Origin: Hydractinia symbiolongicarpus
Lineage: Eukaryota; Cnidaria; Hydrozoa; Anthoathecata; Hydractiniidae
Length of the DNA: 64,000 bases
Assembly: GCF_029227915.1 (NCBI RefSeq)
Contig: NC_079876.1
Coordinates: 36,997,828-37,061,827, forward strand
Direction: 5' to 3'
The notes under the pieces were generated by a model that was given only the letters and a program-made list of their open reading frames with translations, was not told the DNA's origin and searched no databases. Made by a program: the position numbers and the translations under genes. Below are positions 42,552 to 54,478 of this stretch, piece by piece. Position 1 is the stretch's first letter, and each line of letters starts with the position of its first letter.

Positions 42552-45500
42552 TTAATTTGACTTGATTGCCGAAACTCAGCGATTACACTGGGCGCTGTGG
42601 TAGCGCTTCAATTGAAAATTAGGATAAAAAAGTCATTTTTTACTGTGTGACCAATCATAGCCGTTATCGCGCGCTAAAGAAATAGTGACAGCTTCAAAAA
42701 CTACATTTCATTGACTTTTTAACGGAGTTATCCCGGTTGAGTTACAACGGTTGGGTCACATATTCGTACCAACATTTATTTAGCGATATTTTTCTCATAT
42801 TACTAGGTTGCATTGCTTTTAACAGTGAAACGATTGACTGTGGCACATAATTGAACTAACTTTAGACTGTGACCTGATTATATTGATAAATGAGAAAATT
42901 GGACTCCAAGAAATAACATTCTTCTTAATTTGACATGATTGCCGGAACTCAGCGATTACAACACTGGGCGCTGTGGTAGCGTTTCTTTTAAAAATTTAGG
43001 TTAATGAGTCATTTGTTACTGTGGGACCAATCCTAGCCGTTAGCGCGCGTTGAAGTAATACAGACAGTTTCAAATACTACATTTCACTGACTTTCTAACG
43101 GTGTCAGTCCGTTTGAGTTTCAACAGTTGGGTCACATATCGTACCAACATGTGTGTAGCGATATTTATCTGATATTACTAGGTTGCATCGCTTTTAACAG
43201 TGAAACGATTGACTGTGGCACATAATTGAACTGATTTTGGACTGTGAACTGATAAATGTGATAAGTGAAAAAATTGGACTCCAAGAAATAACATTCTTCT
43301 TAATTTGACATGATTGCCGGAACTCAGCGATTACACTGGGCGCTGTGGTAGCGCTTCATTTAAAAATTTAAATTAATAATTCATTTTTTACTGTGGTACC
43401 AATCCTAGCCGTTATCGCGCGCTGAAGAAATAGCGACAGTTTCAAAAACTACATTTCATTGACTTTCTAACGGTGTCAGTCCGTTTGAGTTACAACGGTT
43501 GGGTCACCTATTCGTACCAACATGTATTTAGCGATATTTTACTGATATTACTTGGTTGCATCGCTTTTAACAATGAAACAATTGACTGTGGGACTTAATT
43601 GAACTGATTATGGACTGTGACCTTAAGAATGTGAAAGTGAGACAATTGGACTCCAAGAAATAACATTCTTCTTAACTTGACATGACTGCCGAAACTCAGC
43701 GATTACACAAGGCCCTGTGGTAGCTCTTCAATTAAAAATTAAGATAAAAAAGTTATTTTTTACTGTGGGACCAATCCTAGCCGTTATCGCGCGGAAGACA
43801 GAGCGACAGTTTCAAAAACTACATTTCATTGACTTTCTAATGGTATCAATCCGCCTCAGTTACTACGGTTGCGTCACATATTCGTACCAACATGTATTTA
43901 GCGATAATTTTCTCATATTACTAGGTTGCATCGCTTTTAACAGTGAAACGATTGACTGTGGGACTAAATTGAACTGACTTTGGACTGTGACCTTATAAAT
44001 ATTATAAGTGAGACAAGTGGACTCCAAGAAATAACATTCTTTTTAATTTGACATGATTTCCGGAACTCAGCGATTTCACTGGGATCTGTGGTAGCGCTTC
44101 ATTTAAGAATTTAGATAAATAAATCAGTCTCTGCTGTGGGACCAATCTTAGCCGTTATCGCGCGCTGAAGAAATAGCGACAGTTTCAAAAACTACATTTC
44201 ATTCACTTTCTAACGGTATCAATCCGCCTCAGTTACAACGGTTGCGTCCATATTCGTACCAACATGTATTTAGCGATATTTTCTCATATTACTAGGTTGC
44301 ATCACTTTTAACGGTGAAACGATTGACTGTGGGACTAAATTGAACTGACTTTGGACTGTGACCTTATAAATGTTATAAGTGAGACAAGTGGACTCCAAGA
44401 AATAACATTCTTTTTAATTTGACATGATTGCCGGAACTCAGCGATTACACTGGGAACTATGGTAGCGCTTCATTTAAGAATTTAGATAAATAAGTCAGTC
44501 TCTACTGTGGGACCAATCCTAGCCGTTATCGCGCGCTGAAGAAATAGCGACAGTTTCAAAAACTACATTTCATTCACTTTCTAACGGTAACAATCCGCCT
44601 CAGTTACAACGGTTGCGTCACATATTCGTACCAATATGTATTTCGTGATATTTTTCTGGTATTACTAGGTTGTATAGCTTTTAACAGTGAAACGATTGAC
44701 TGTGGGACTTAATTGAACTGATTGTGGACTGTGACCTTAAAAATGTGAAAGTGAGAAAATTGGACTCCAAGAAATAACTTTCTTCTTAATTTGACTTGAT
44801 TGCCGAAACTCAGCGATTACACTGGGCGCTGTGGTAGCGCTTCAATTAAAAATTAGGATAAAAAAGTCATTTTTTACTGTGTGACAAATCATAGCCGTTA
44901 TCGCGCGCTAAAGAAATAGTGACAGCTTCAAAAACTACATTTCATTGACTTTCTAACGGAGTTATTCCGTTTGAGTTACAACGGTTGGGTCACATATTCG
45001 TACCAACATTTATTTAGCGATATTTTTCTCATATTACTAGGTTGCATTGCTTTTAACAGTGAAACGATTGACTGTGGGACATAATTGAACTAACTTTAGA
45101 CTGTGACCTGATAAATGTGATAAATGAGAAAATTGGACTCCAAGAAATAACATTCTTCTTAATTTGACATGATTGCCGGAACTCAGCGATTACAACACTG
45201 GGCGCTGTGGTAGCGTTTGTTTTAAAAATTTAGGTTGATGAGTCATTTGTTACTGTGGGACCAATCCTAGCTGTTAGCGCGCGTTGAAGTAATACAGACA
45301 GTTTCAAATACTACATTTCACTGACTTTCTAACAGTGTCAGTCCGTTTGAGTTTCAACAGTTGGGTCACATATCGTACCAACATGTGTGTAGCGATATTT
45401 ATCTGATATTACTAGGTTGCATCGCTTTTAACAGTGAAACGATTGACTGTGGGACTTAATTGAAATTACTTTGGACTGTAAACTGATAAATGTGATAAAT

Positions 45501-46147
45501 GAAAAAAATTGGACTCCAAGAAATAAAATTCTTCATAATTTGACATGATTCCCGGAACTCAGCGATTCCACTGGGCGCTGTGGTAGCGCTTCATTTAAAA
45601 ATTTAGATTAATAAGTCACTTTCTACTGTGGGACCAATCCTCGCCGTTATCGCGTGCTGAAGGAATAGCGACAATTTCAAAAACTACATTTTATTGACTT
45701 TTCAACGGTGTCAGTCCGTTTGAGTTACAACAGTTGGGTCACCTATTCGTACCAACATGTATTTAGCGATATTTTTCTCATATTATTAGGTTGCATTGCT
45801 TTTAACAGTGAAACGATTGACTGTGGCACATAATTGAACTGATTTTGGACTGTGACCTTATAAATGTTATAAGTGAAAAAAATTGGACTCCAAGAAATAA
45901 TATTCTTCTTAATTTGACATGATTGCCGGAACTTAGCGATTACACTGGGCGTTGTGGTAGAGCTTCATTTAAAAATTTAAATTAATAAGTCATTTTTTAC
46001 TGTGGGACCAATCCTAGCCGTTATCGCGCGCTGAAAAAATAGCGACAGTTTCAAAAACTACAATTCATTGACTTTCTAACGGTGTCAGTCCGTTTGAGTT
46101 ACAACGGTTGGGTCACCTATTCGTACCAACATGTATTTAGCGATATT
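42552..46147. repeat. 12-monomer repeat, copy 2 (partial, about 9.6 monomers)
   Basis: Starts are 42552, 42925, 43300, 43672, 44043, 44414, 44786, 45159, 45535 and 45909. It follows 38079-41675 until monomer 45909, where GATATTTAT near 46142 replaces GATATTTTACTG and the tail becomes CGCTTTCAGCAGTG. Small differences from copy 1 include GGTAACAATCC for GGTATCAATCC near 44587 and GTAGAGCTTC for GTAGCGCTTC near 45957. Confidence 0.85.
43300..43671. repeat. Reference monomer showing internal anatomy
   Basis: This copy is close to the by-eye consensus, so it is used here for the internal layout. A short hairpin GCGCT-GTGGT-AGCGC lies at 43340-43354. An AT-rich stretch with A- and T-tracts follows (about 43355-43390). 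Next is ACTGTGG and a GC-rich island containing CGCGCGC (about 43415-43421). The pentamer AACGG or its complement occurs four times in alternating orientation: CCGTT 43409-43413, AACGG 43469-43473, CCGTT 43481-43485, AACGG 43494-43498. CAACGGTTG at 43493-43501 is a perfect dyad around one base. AGCGAT (43530-43535) and ATCGCT (43560-43565) form a 6-bp inverted repeat with a 24-bp spacer. The decamer ACTGTGGGAC occurs late in the monomer and, in most other copies, also near position 91. None of these is a proven functional site. Confidence 0.85.
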
Positions 46148-49100
46148 TATCTGATATTACTAGGTTGCATCGCTTTCAGCAGTGAAACGATTGAGCGTGG
46201 GAGTTAATTGAACTAACTTTAGACTGTGACCTGATAAATGTGATAAATGAGAAATTTGGACTCCAAGAAATAACATTTCTCTTAATTTGACATGATTGCC
46301 GGAACTCAGCGATTACACTGGGCGCTGTGGCAGTGTTTCTTTTAAAAATTTAGATTAATGAGTCATGTGTTGCTGTGGGACCAATCCTAGCCGTTAGCGC
46401 GCGCTAAAATAATACAGACAGTTTCAAATACTACATTTCACTGACTTCCTAACGGTGTCAGTCCGTTTAAGTTTCAACAGTTGGGTCAAATATTCGTACC
46501 AACATGTATTTAACGATATTTATCCGATATTACTAGGTTGCATCGCTTTTAACAGTGAAACGATTGACTGTGGGACTTAATTGAAGTAACTATCGACTGC
46601 GAACTGATAAATGTGATAAATGAAAAAACTTGGACTCCAAGAAATAACATTCTTCTTAATTTGACATGATTCCTGGAACTCAGCGATTACATTGGGCGCT
46701 GTGGTAGCGCTTCATTTGAAAATTTAGATTAATAAGTCATTTTTTACTGTGGGACCAATCCTAGCCGTTAGCGCGCGCAGAAGTAATAGAGACAGTTTCA
46801 AATACTACATTTCACTGACTTTCTAACGGTGTCAGTCCGTTTGAGTTGTAACGGTTGCGTCACATATTTGTACCAACATGTATTTAGCGATAATTTTCTG
46901 ATATTACTAGGTTGAATCGCTCTTAACAATGAAACGATTGACTGTGGGACTTAATTGAACTGATTATGGACTGCGACCTTAAAAATGTGAAAGTGAGACA
47001 GTTGGCCTACAAGAAATAACATTCTTCTTAACTTGACATGACTGCCGAAACTTAGCGATTACACTAGGCGCTGTGGTAGCGCTTCAATTAAAAATTAAGA
47101 TTAAAAAATTATTTTTTACTGTGGGACCAATCCTAGCCGTTAGCGCGCGCTGAAGTAATAGAGACAGTTTCAAATACTACATTTCACTGACTTTCTAACG
47201 GTGTCAGTCCGTTTGAGTTTCAACGGTTTGGTCACATATTCGTACCAACATGTATTTAGCGATATTTATCTCATATTACTAGGTTGCATCGCTTTTACCA
47301 GTGAAACGATTGACTGTGGGACTTAATTGAACTGATTTTGGACGGTGAACTTTTAAATGTTATAAGTGAGACAATTGGACTCGAAGAAATAACATTCTTC
47401 TTAATTTGACATGATTGTCGGAACTCAGCGATTACACTGGGCGCTGAAGTAGCGCTTCATTTAAAAATATAGATAAATAAGTCAATTTTTACTGTGAGAC
47501 CAATCCTAGCCGTTATCGCACGCTGAAGAAATAGCGACAGTTTCAAAAACTACATTTAGTTGACTTTCTAACGGTGTCAGTCCGTTTGGGTTGTGACGGT
47601 TGCGTCACATATTTGTACCAACATGTATGTAGCTATATTTTTTTGATATTACTAGGTTGCATCGCTTTTAACAATGAAACGATTGACTGTGGGACTTAAT
47701 TGAACTGATTATGGACTGTGACCTTAAAAATGTAAAAGTGAGACAATTTGACTTCAAGAAATAACATTCTTCTTAATTTGACATGACTGCCGAAACTCAG
47801 CGATTACATTAGGCGCTGTGGTAGCGCTTCAATTAAAAATTAAGATAAAAAAGTTATTTTTTACTGTGGGACCAATCCTAGCCCTTAGCGCGGGCTGAAG
47901 TAATAGAGGCAGTTTCAAATACTACATTTCACTGACTTTCTAACGGTGTCAGTCCGTTTGTGTTTTAACGGTTGGGTCACATATTCGTACCAACATGTAT
48001 CTAGCGATATTTATCTGATATTACTAGGTTGCATCGCTTTCAGCAGTGAAAAGATTGACTGTGGGAGTTAATTGAACTAACTTTAGACTGTGACCTGATA
48101 AATGTGATAAATGAGAAATTTGGACTCCAAGAAATTACATTTCTCTTAATTTGACATGATTGCCGGAACTCAGCGATTACACTGGGCGCTGTGGCAGCGT
48201 TTCTTTTAAAAATTTAGATTAATGAGTCATGTGTTGCTGTGGGACCAATCCTAGCCGTTAGCGCGCTTTAAAATAATACAGACGGTTTCAAATACTACAT
48301 TTCACTGACTTTCTAACGGTGTCAGTCCGTTTAAGTTTCAACAGTTGGGTCAAATATTCGTACCAACATGTATTTAACGATATTTATCCGATATTACTAG
48401 GTTGCATCGCTTTTAACAGTGAAACGATTGACTGTGGGACTTAATTGAAGTAACTTTCGACTGCGAACTGATAAATGTGATAAATGAAAAAAATTGGACT
48501 CCAAGAAATAACATTCTTCTTAATTTGACATGATTCCTGGAACTCAGCGATTACATTTGGCGCTGTGGTAGCGCTTCATTTGAAAATTTAGATTATTAAG
48601 TCATTTTTTACTGTGGGACCAATCCTAGCTGTTAGCGCGCGCAGAAGTAATAGAGACAGTTTCAAATACTACATTTCACTGACTTTCTAACGGTGTCAGT
48701 CCGTTTGAGTTACAACGGTTGGGTCACCTATTCGTACCAACATGTATTTAGCGATATTTATCTGATATTACTAGGTTGCATCGCTTTTACCAGTGAAACG
48801 ATTGACTGTGGGACTTAATTGAACTGATTTTGGACGGTGAACTTATAAATGTTATAAGTGAGACAATTGGACTCCAAGAAATAACATTCTTCTTAATTTG
48901 ACATGATTGTCGGAACTCAGCGATTACACTGGGCGCTGTAGTAGCGCTTCATTTAAAAATTTAGATGAATAAGTCAATTTTTACTGTGGGACCAATCCTA
49001 GCCGTTATCTGGCGCTGAAGAAATAGCGACAGTTTCAAAAACTACATTTCATTGACTTTCGAACGGTGTCAGTCCGTTTGAGTTGTAACGGTTGCGTCAC

Positions 49101-50009
49101 ATATTTGTACCAACATGTATTTAGCGATAATTTTCTGATATTACTAGGTTGAATCGCTCTTAACAATGAAACGATTGACTGTGGGACTTAATTGAACTGA
49201 TTATGGACTGCGACCTTAAGGATGTGAAAGTGAGACAATTGGCCTACAAGAAATAACATTCTTCTTAACTTGACATGACTGCCGAAACTCAGCGATTACA
49301 CTAGGCGCTGTGGTAGCGCTTCAATTAAAAATTAAGATTAAAAAATTATTTTTTACTGTGGGACCAATCCTAGCCGTTATCGCGCGCTGAAGAAATAGCG
49401 ACAGTTTCAAAAACTACATTTAGTTGACTTTTTAACGGTGTCAGTCCGTTTGAGTTGTAACGGTTGCGTCACATATTTGTACCAACATGTATGTAGCTAT
49501 ATTTTTCTGATATTACTAGGTTGCATCGCTTTTAACAATGAAACGATTGACTGTGGGACTTAATTGAACTGATTATGGACTGTGACCTTAAAAATGTAAA
49601 AGTGAGACAATTTGACTTTAAGAAATAACATTCTTCTTAATTTGACATGACTGCCGAAACTCAGCGATTACATTAGGCGCTGTGGTAGCGCTTCAATTAA
49701 AAATTAAGATAAAAAAGTTATTTTTTACTGTGGGACCAATCCTAGACCTTAGCGCGGGCTGAAGTAATAGAGGCAGTTTCAAATACTACATTTCACTGAC
49801 TTTCTAACGGTATCAGTCCGTTTGTGTTTTAACGGTTGGGTCACATATTCGTACCAACATGTATTTAGCGATATTTATCTGATATTACTAGGTTGCATCG
49901 CTTTCAGCAGTGAAACGATTGACTGTGGGAGTTAATTGAACTAACTTTAGACTGTGACCTGATAAATGTGATAAATAAGAAATTTGGACTCCAAGAAATA
50001 ACATTTCTC
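46148..50009. repeat. Reshuffled 5-monomer region (two 1,864-bp rounds)
   Basis: Starts are 46282, 46656, 47028, 47401, 47773 and 48146, 48520, 48893, 49265, 49637. Call the heads A (GGCAGTGTTTC or GGCAGCGTTTC), B (GATTCCTGG), C (TTAACTTGACATGACTGCC), D (GATTGTCGG) and E (GATTACATTAGG). Round 1 reads A-B-C-D-E and round 2 reads A-B-D-C-E. The tail with GAATCGCTCTTAAC always precedes C, and the tail with TTTTACCAGTG then GGACGGTGAAC always precedes D. So two adjacent register-shifted monomers have exchanged order. Divergence among these monomers is visibly higher than in 1-46147. The short stretch 46148-46281 is the CTTTCAGCAGTG tail that also precedes A at 48146 and 50010. Confidence 0.82.
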
Positions 50010-53000
50010 TTAATTTGACATGATTGCCGGAACTCAGCGATTACACTGGGCGCTGTGGCATCGTTTCTTTTAAAAATTTAGATTAATGAGTCATGTGTTG
50101 CTGTGGGACCAATCCTAGCCGTTAGCGCGCGCTAAAATAATACAGACAGTTTCAAATGCTACATTTCACTGACTTTCTAACGGTGTCAGTCCGTTTAAGT
50201 TTCAACAGTTGGGTCAAATATTCGTACCAACATGTATTTAGCGATATTTTTCTCATATTACTAGGTTGCATTTGTTTTAACAGTGAAACAATTGACTGTG
50301 GCACACAATTGAATTGATTTTGGACGGTGAACTTATAAATGTTATAAGTGAGACAATTGGACTCCAAGAAATAACATTCTTCTTAATTTGACATGATTGT
50401 CGGAACTCAGCGATTACACTGGGCGCTGTAGTAGCCCTTCATTTAAAAATTTAGATGAATAAGTCAATTTTTACTGGGGGACCAATCCTAGCCGTTATCT
50501 GGCGCTGAAGAAATAGCGACAGTTTCAAAAACTACATTTCATTGACTTTCGAACGGTGTCAGTCCGATTGAGTTGTAACGGTTGCGTCACATATTTGTAC
50601 CAACATGTATTTAGCGATAATTTTCTGATATTACTAGGTTGAATCGCTCTTAACAATGAAACGATTGACTGTGGGACTTAATTGAACTGATTATGGACTG
50701 CGACCTTAAGGATGTGAAAGTGAGACAATTGGCCTACAAGAAATAACATTCTTCTTAACTTGACATGACTGCCGAAACTCAGCGATTACACTAGGCGCTG
50801 TGGTAGCGCTTCAATTAAAAATTAAGATTAAAAAATTATTTTTTACTGTTGGACCAATCCTAGCCGTTATAGCGCGCTGAAGAAATAGCGACAGTTTCAA
50901 ACATTTCATTGACTTTCTAACGGTGACAGTCCGTTTGAGTTACAACGGTTGGGTCACATATTCGTACCAACATGTATTTAGCGATATTTTTCTCATATGA
51001 CTAGGTTGCATTGCTTTTAACAGTGAAGCGGTTGACTGTGGCACATAATTGAACTGATTTTGGACTGTGACCTTATAAATTTTAAAGGGAAGACAATTGG
51101 ACCCCAAGAAATAACATTTTTCTTAATTTGACATGATTGCCGAAACTCAGCGATTACACTGGGCGCTGTGGTAGCGCTTCAATTAAAAATTAAGATAAAA
51201 AAGGTATATTTTACTGTAGGACCAATCCTAGCCGTTAGCGCGCGCTGAAGTAATAGTGACAGTTTCAAATACTACATTTCACTGACTTTCTAACGGTGTC
51301 ACTCCGTTTGAGTTTCAACGGTTGGGTCACATATTCGGACCAACATGTATTTAGCGATATTTATCTGATATTACTAGGTTGCATCGCTTTTAGCAGTGAA
51401 ACGATTGACTGTGGGACTTAATTGAACTATCTTTGGACTGTGACCTGATAAATGTGATAAATGAGACAAATTGAGTCCAAGAAATAACATTCTTCTTAAT
51501 TTGACATGATTCCTGGAACTCAGCGATTACACTGGGCGCTGTGGTAGCGCTTCATTTGAAAATTTAGAATAATAAGTCATTTTTTACTGTGGGACCAATC
51601 CTAGCCGTTATTGCGCGCTGAAGAAATAGTGACAGTTTCAAAAACTACATTTCATTGACTTTCTAACGGTGACAGTCCGTTTGAGTTACAACGGTTGGGT
51701 CACATATTCGTACCAACATGTATTTAGCGATATTTTTCTCATATGACTAGGTTGCATTGCTTCTAACAGTGAAACGGTTGACTGTGGCACATAATTGAAC
51801 TGATTTTGGACTGTGACCTTATAAATGTTAAAGGGAAGACAATTGGACCCCAAGAAATAACATTCTTCTTAATTTGACATGATTGCCGGAACTCAGCGAT
51901 TACACTGTGCGCTGTGGTAGCGCTTCAAGTAAAAACTTAGATTAATAAGTCATTTTTTACTGCCGAGCAATTCCTAGCCGTTATTGCGTGCTGAAGAAAT
52001 AGTGACAGCTTCAAAAACTACATTTCATTGACTTTCTAACGGTGTCATTCCGTTTGAGTTACAACGGTTGGGTCACCTATTCGTACCAACATGTATTTAG
52101 CGATATTTTTCTGTTATTACTAGGTTGCATCGCTTTTAACAATGAAACGATTGACTGTGGGACTTAATTGAAGTAACTTTGGACTGTGAACTGATAAATG
52201 TGATAAATGAAAAAAATTAGACTCCAAGAAATAACATTCTTCTTAATTTGACATGATTCCTGGAACTCAGCGATTACACTGGGCGCTGTGGTAGCGCTTC
52301 ATTTGAAAATTTAGATTAATAAGTCATTTTTTACTGTTGGACCAATCCTAGCCGTTGTAGCGCGCTGAAGAAATAGCGACAGTTTCAAAAACTACATTTC
52401 ATTGACTTTCTAACGGTGACAGTCCGTTTGAGTTACAACGGTTGGGTCACATATTCGTACCAACATGTAATTAGCGATATTTTTGTCATATGACTAGGTT
52501 GCATTGCTTTTAACAGTGAAACGGTTGACTGTGGCACATAATTGAACTGATTTTGGACTGTGACCTGATAAATGTGATAAATGAGACAAATTGAGTCCAA
52601 GAAATAACATTCTTCTTAATTTGACATAATTGCCGGAACTCAGCGATTACACTGTGCGCTGTGGTAGCGCTTCAATTGAAAATTTAGATTAATAAGTCAT
52701 TTTTTACTGTGGGACCAATCCTAGCCGTTATAGCGCGCTGATGAAATAGCGACAGTTTCAAAAACTACATTTCATTGACTTTCTAACGGTGACAGTCCGT
52801 TTGAGTTACAACGGTTGGGTCACATATTCGTACCAACATGTATTTAGCGATATTTTTCTCATATGACTAGGTTGCATTGCTTTTAACAGTAAAGCGGTTG
52901 ACTGTGGCACATAATTGTACTGATTTTGGACTGTGACCTTATAAATTTTAAAGGGAAGACAATTGGACCCCAAGAAATAACATTTTTCTTAATTTGACAT

Positions 53001-53361
53001 GATTGCCGAAACTCAGCGATTACACTGGGCGCTGTGGTAGCGCTTCAATTAAAAATTAAGATAAAAAAGGAATATTTTACTGTGGGACCAATCCTAGCCG
53101 TTAGCGCGCGCTGAAGTAATAGAGACAGCTTCAAATACTACATTTCACTGACTTTCTAACGGTGTCACTCCGTTTGAGTTACAACAGTTGGGTCACATAT
53201 TCGTACCAACATGTATTTAGCGACATTTATCTGATATTACTAGGTTGCATTGCTTTTAACAGTGAAACGATTGACTGTGGGACTTAATTGAACTAACTTT
53301 GAACTGTGAACTGATAAATGTGATTAATGAAAAAATTGGTCTCCAAGAAATAACATTCTTC
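50010..53361. repeat. Mixed, diverged monomers without a clean higher-order repeat
   Basis: Starts are 50010, 50383, 50755, 51123, 51496, 51869, 52243, 52616 and 52989. The first three continue the A-D-C order of round 2 next door, but A has a different tail (GGTTGCATTTGTTTTAAC). Monomer 50755 is only 368 bp because TTTCAAACATTTC near 50898 lacks the usual AAACTAC stretch. Tails with CATATGACTAGG recur at about 50994, 51742, 52489 and 52861. Heads at 51123 and 52989 match (AAAAAGGTATA and AAAAAGGAATA), 1,866 bp or five monomers apart. No gene or foreign insert is visible. Confidence 0.8.
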
Positions 53362-54478
53362 TTAATTTGACATGATTCCCGGAAGTCAGCGATTACACTG
53401 GGCGCTGTGGTAGCGCTTCAATTAAAAATTAAGATAAAAAAGTTATTTTTTACTGTGGGACCAATCCTAGCCGTTAGCGCGCGCTGAAGTAATAGAGACA
53501 GTTTCAAATACTACATTTCACTGACTTTCTAACGTTGTCAGTCCGTTTGACTTATAACGGTTGGGTCACATATTTGTACCAACATATATTTAGCGATATT
53601 TTTCTGATATTACTAGGTTGCATCGCTTTTAACAATGAAACGATTGACTGTGGGACTTAATTGGACTGATTATGGACTGTGACCTTAAAAATGTGAAAGT
53701 GAGACAATTGGACTCCAAGAAATAACACTCTTCTTAATTTGACATGATTAACGAAACTCAGCGATTACACTAGGCGCTCTGGTAGCGCTTCAATTAAAAA
53801 TTAAGATAAAAAAGTTATTTTTTACTGTGGGACCAATCCTAGCCGTTAGCGCGCGCTGAAGTAATAGAGACAGTTTCAAATACTACATTTCACTGACTTT
53901 CTAACGTTGTCAGTCCGTTTGACTTATAACGGTTGGGTCACATATTTGTACCAACATATATTTAGCGATATTTTTCTGATATTACTAGGTTGCATCGCTT
54001 TTAACAATGAAACGATTGACTGTGGGACTTAATTGAACTGATTATGGACTGTGACCTTAAAAATGTGAAAGTGAGACAATTGGACTCCAAGAAATAACAT
54101 TCTTCTTAATTTGACATGACTTCCGAAACTCAGCGATGACACTAGGCGCTGTGGTAGCGCTTCAATTAAAAATTAAAATAAAAAAGTCACTTTTTACTGT
54201 GGGACCAATCCTAGCCGTTAGCGCGCGCTGAAGTAATAGAGACAGTTTCAAATACTACATTTCACTGACTTTCTAACGGTGTCAGTCCGTTTGAGTTTCA
54301 ACGGTTGGGTCACATATTCGTACCAACATGTATTTAGCGATATTTATCTGATATTACTAGGTTGCATCGCGTTTAGCAGTGAAACGATTGACTGTGGGAC
54401 TTAATTGAACTAACTTTGGACAGTGCCTGATAAATGTGATAAATGAAAAAAATTGGACTCCAAGAAGTAACATTCTTC
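53362..54478. repeat. Three monomers of the CAATTAAAAATTAAG class
   Basis: Starts are 53362, 53734 and 54106. The first two share the unusual tail CTAACGTTGTCAG, TTTGACTTATAACGG and CAACATATATTTAGCG. The third has GCGATGACACTAGGCG in its head. The pair 53734-54106 is the same type as 60076-60448, so this segment seeds blocks found further right. Confidence 0.82.

Noticed and set aside
43511-43525. TTCGTACCAACATGT as a CENP-B box
   Set aside because: It matches TTCG and the central A, but the required CGGG at the end is ATGT. The motif is incomplete in every monomer I checked.
5275-43977. Plus-strand frames of 63-86 codons at 5275, 12369, 16911, 23256, 29534, 39245, 41855 and 43717 as genes
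   Set aside because: All are the same frame of the satellite monomer, appearing where an upstream stop is lost. They recur only because the DNA repeats, show no domain, and are broken in other copies.
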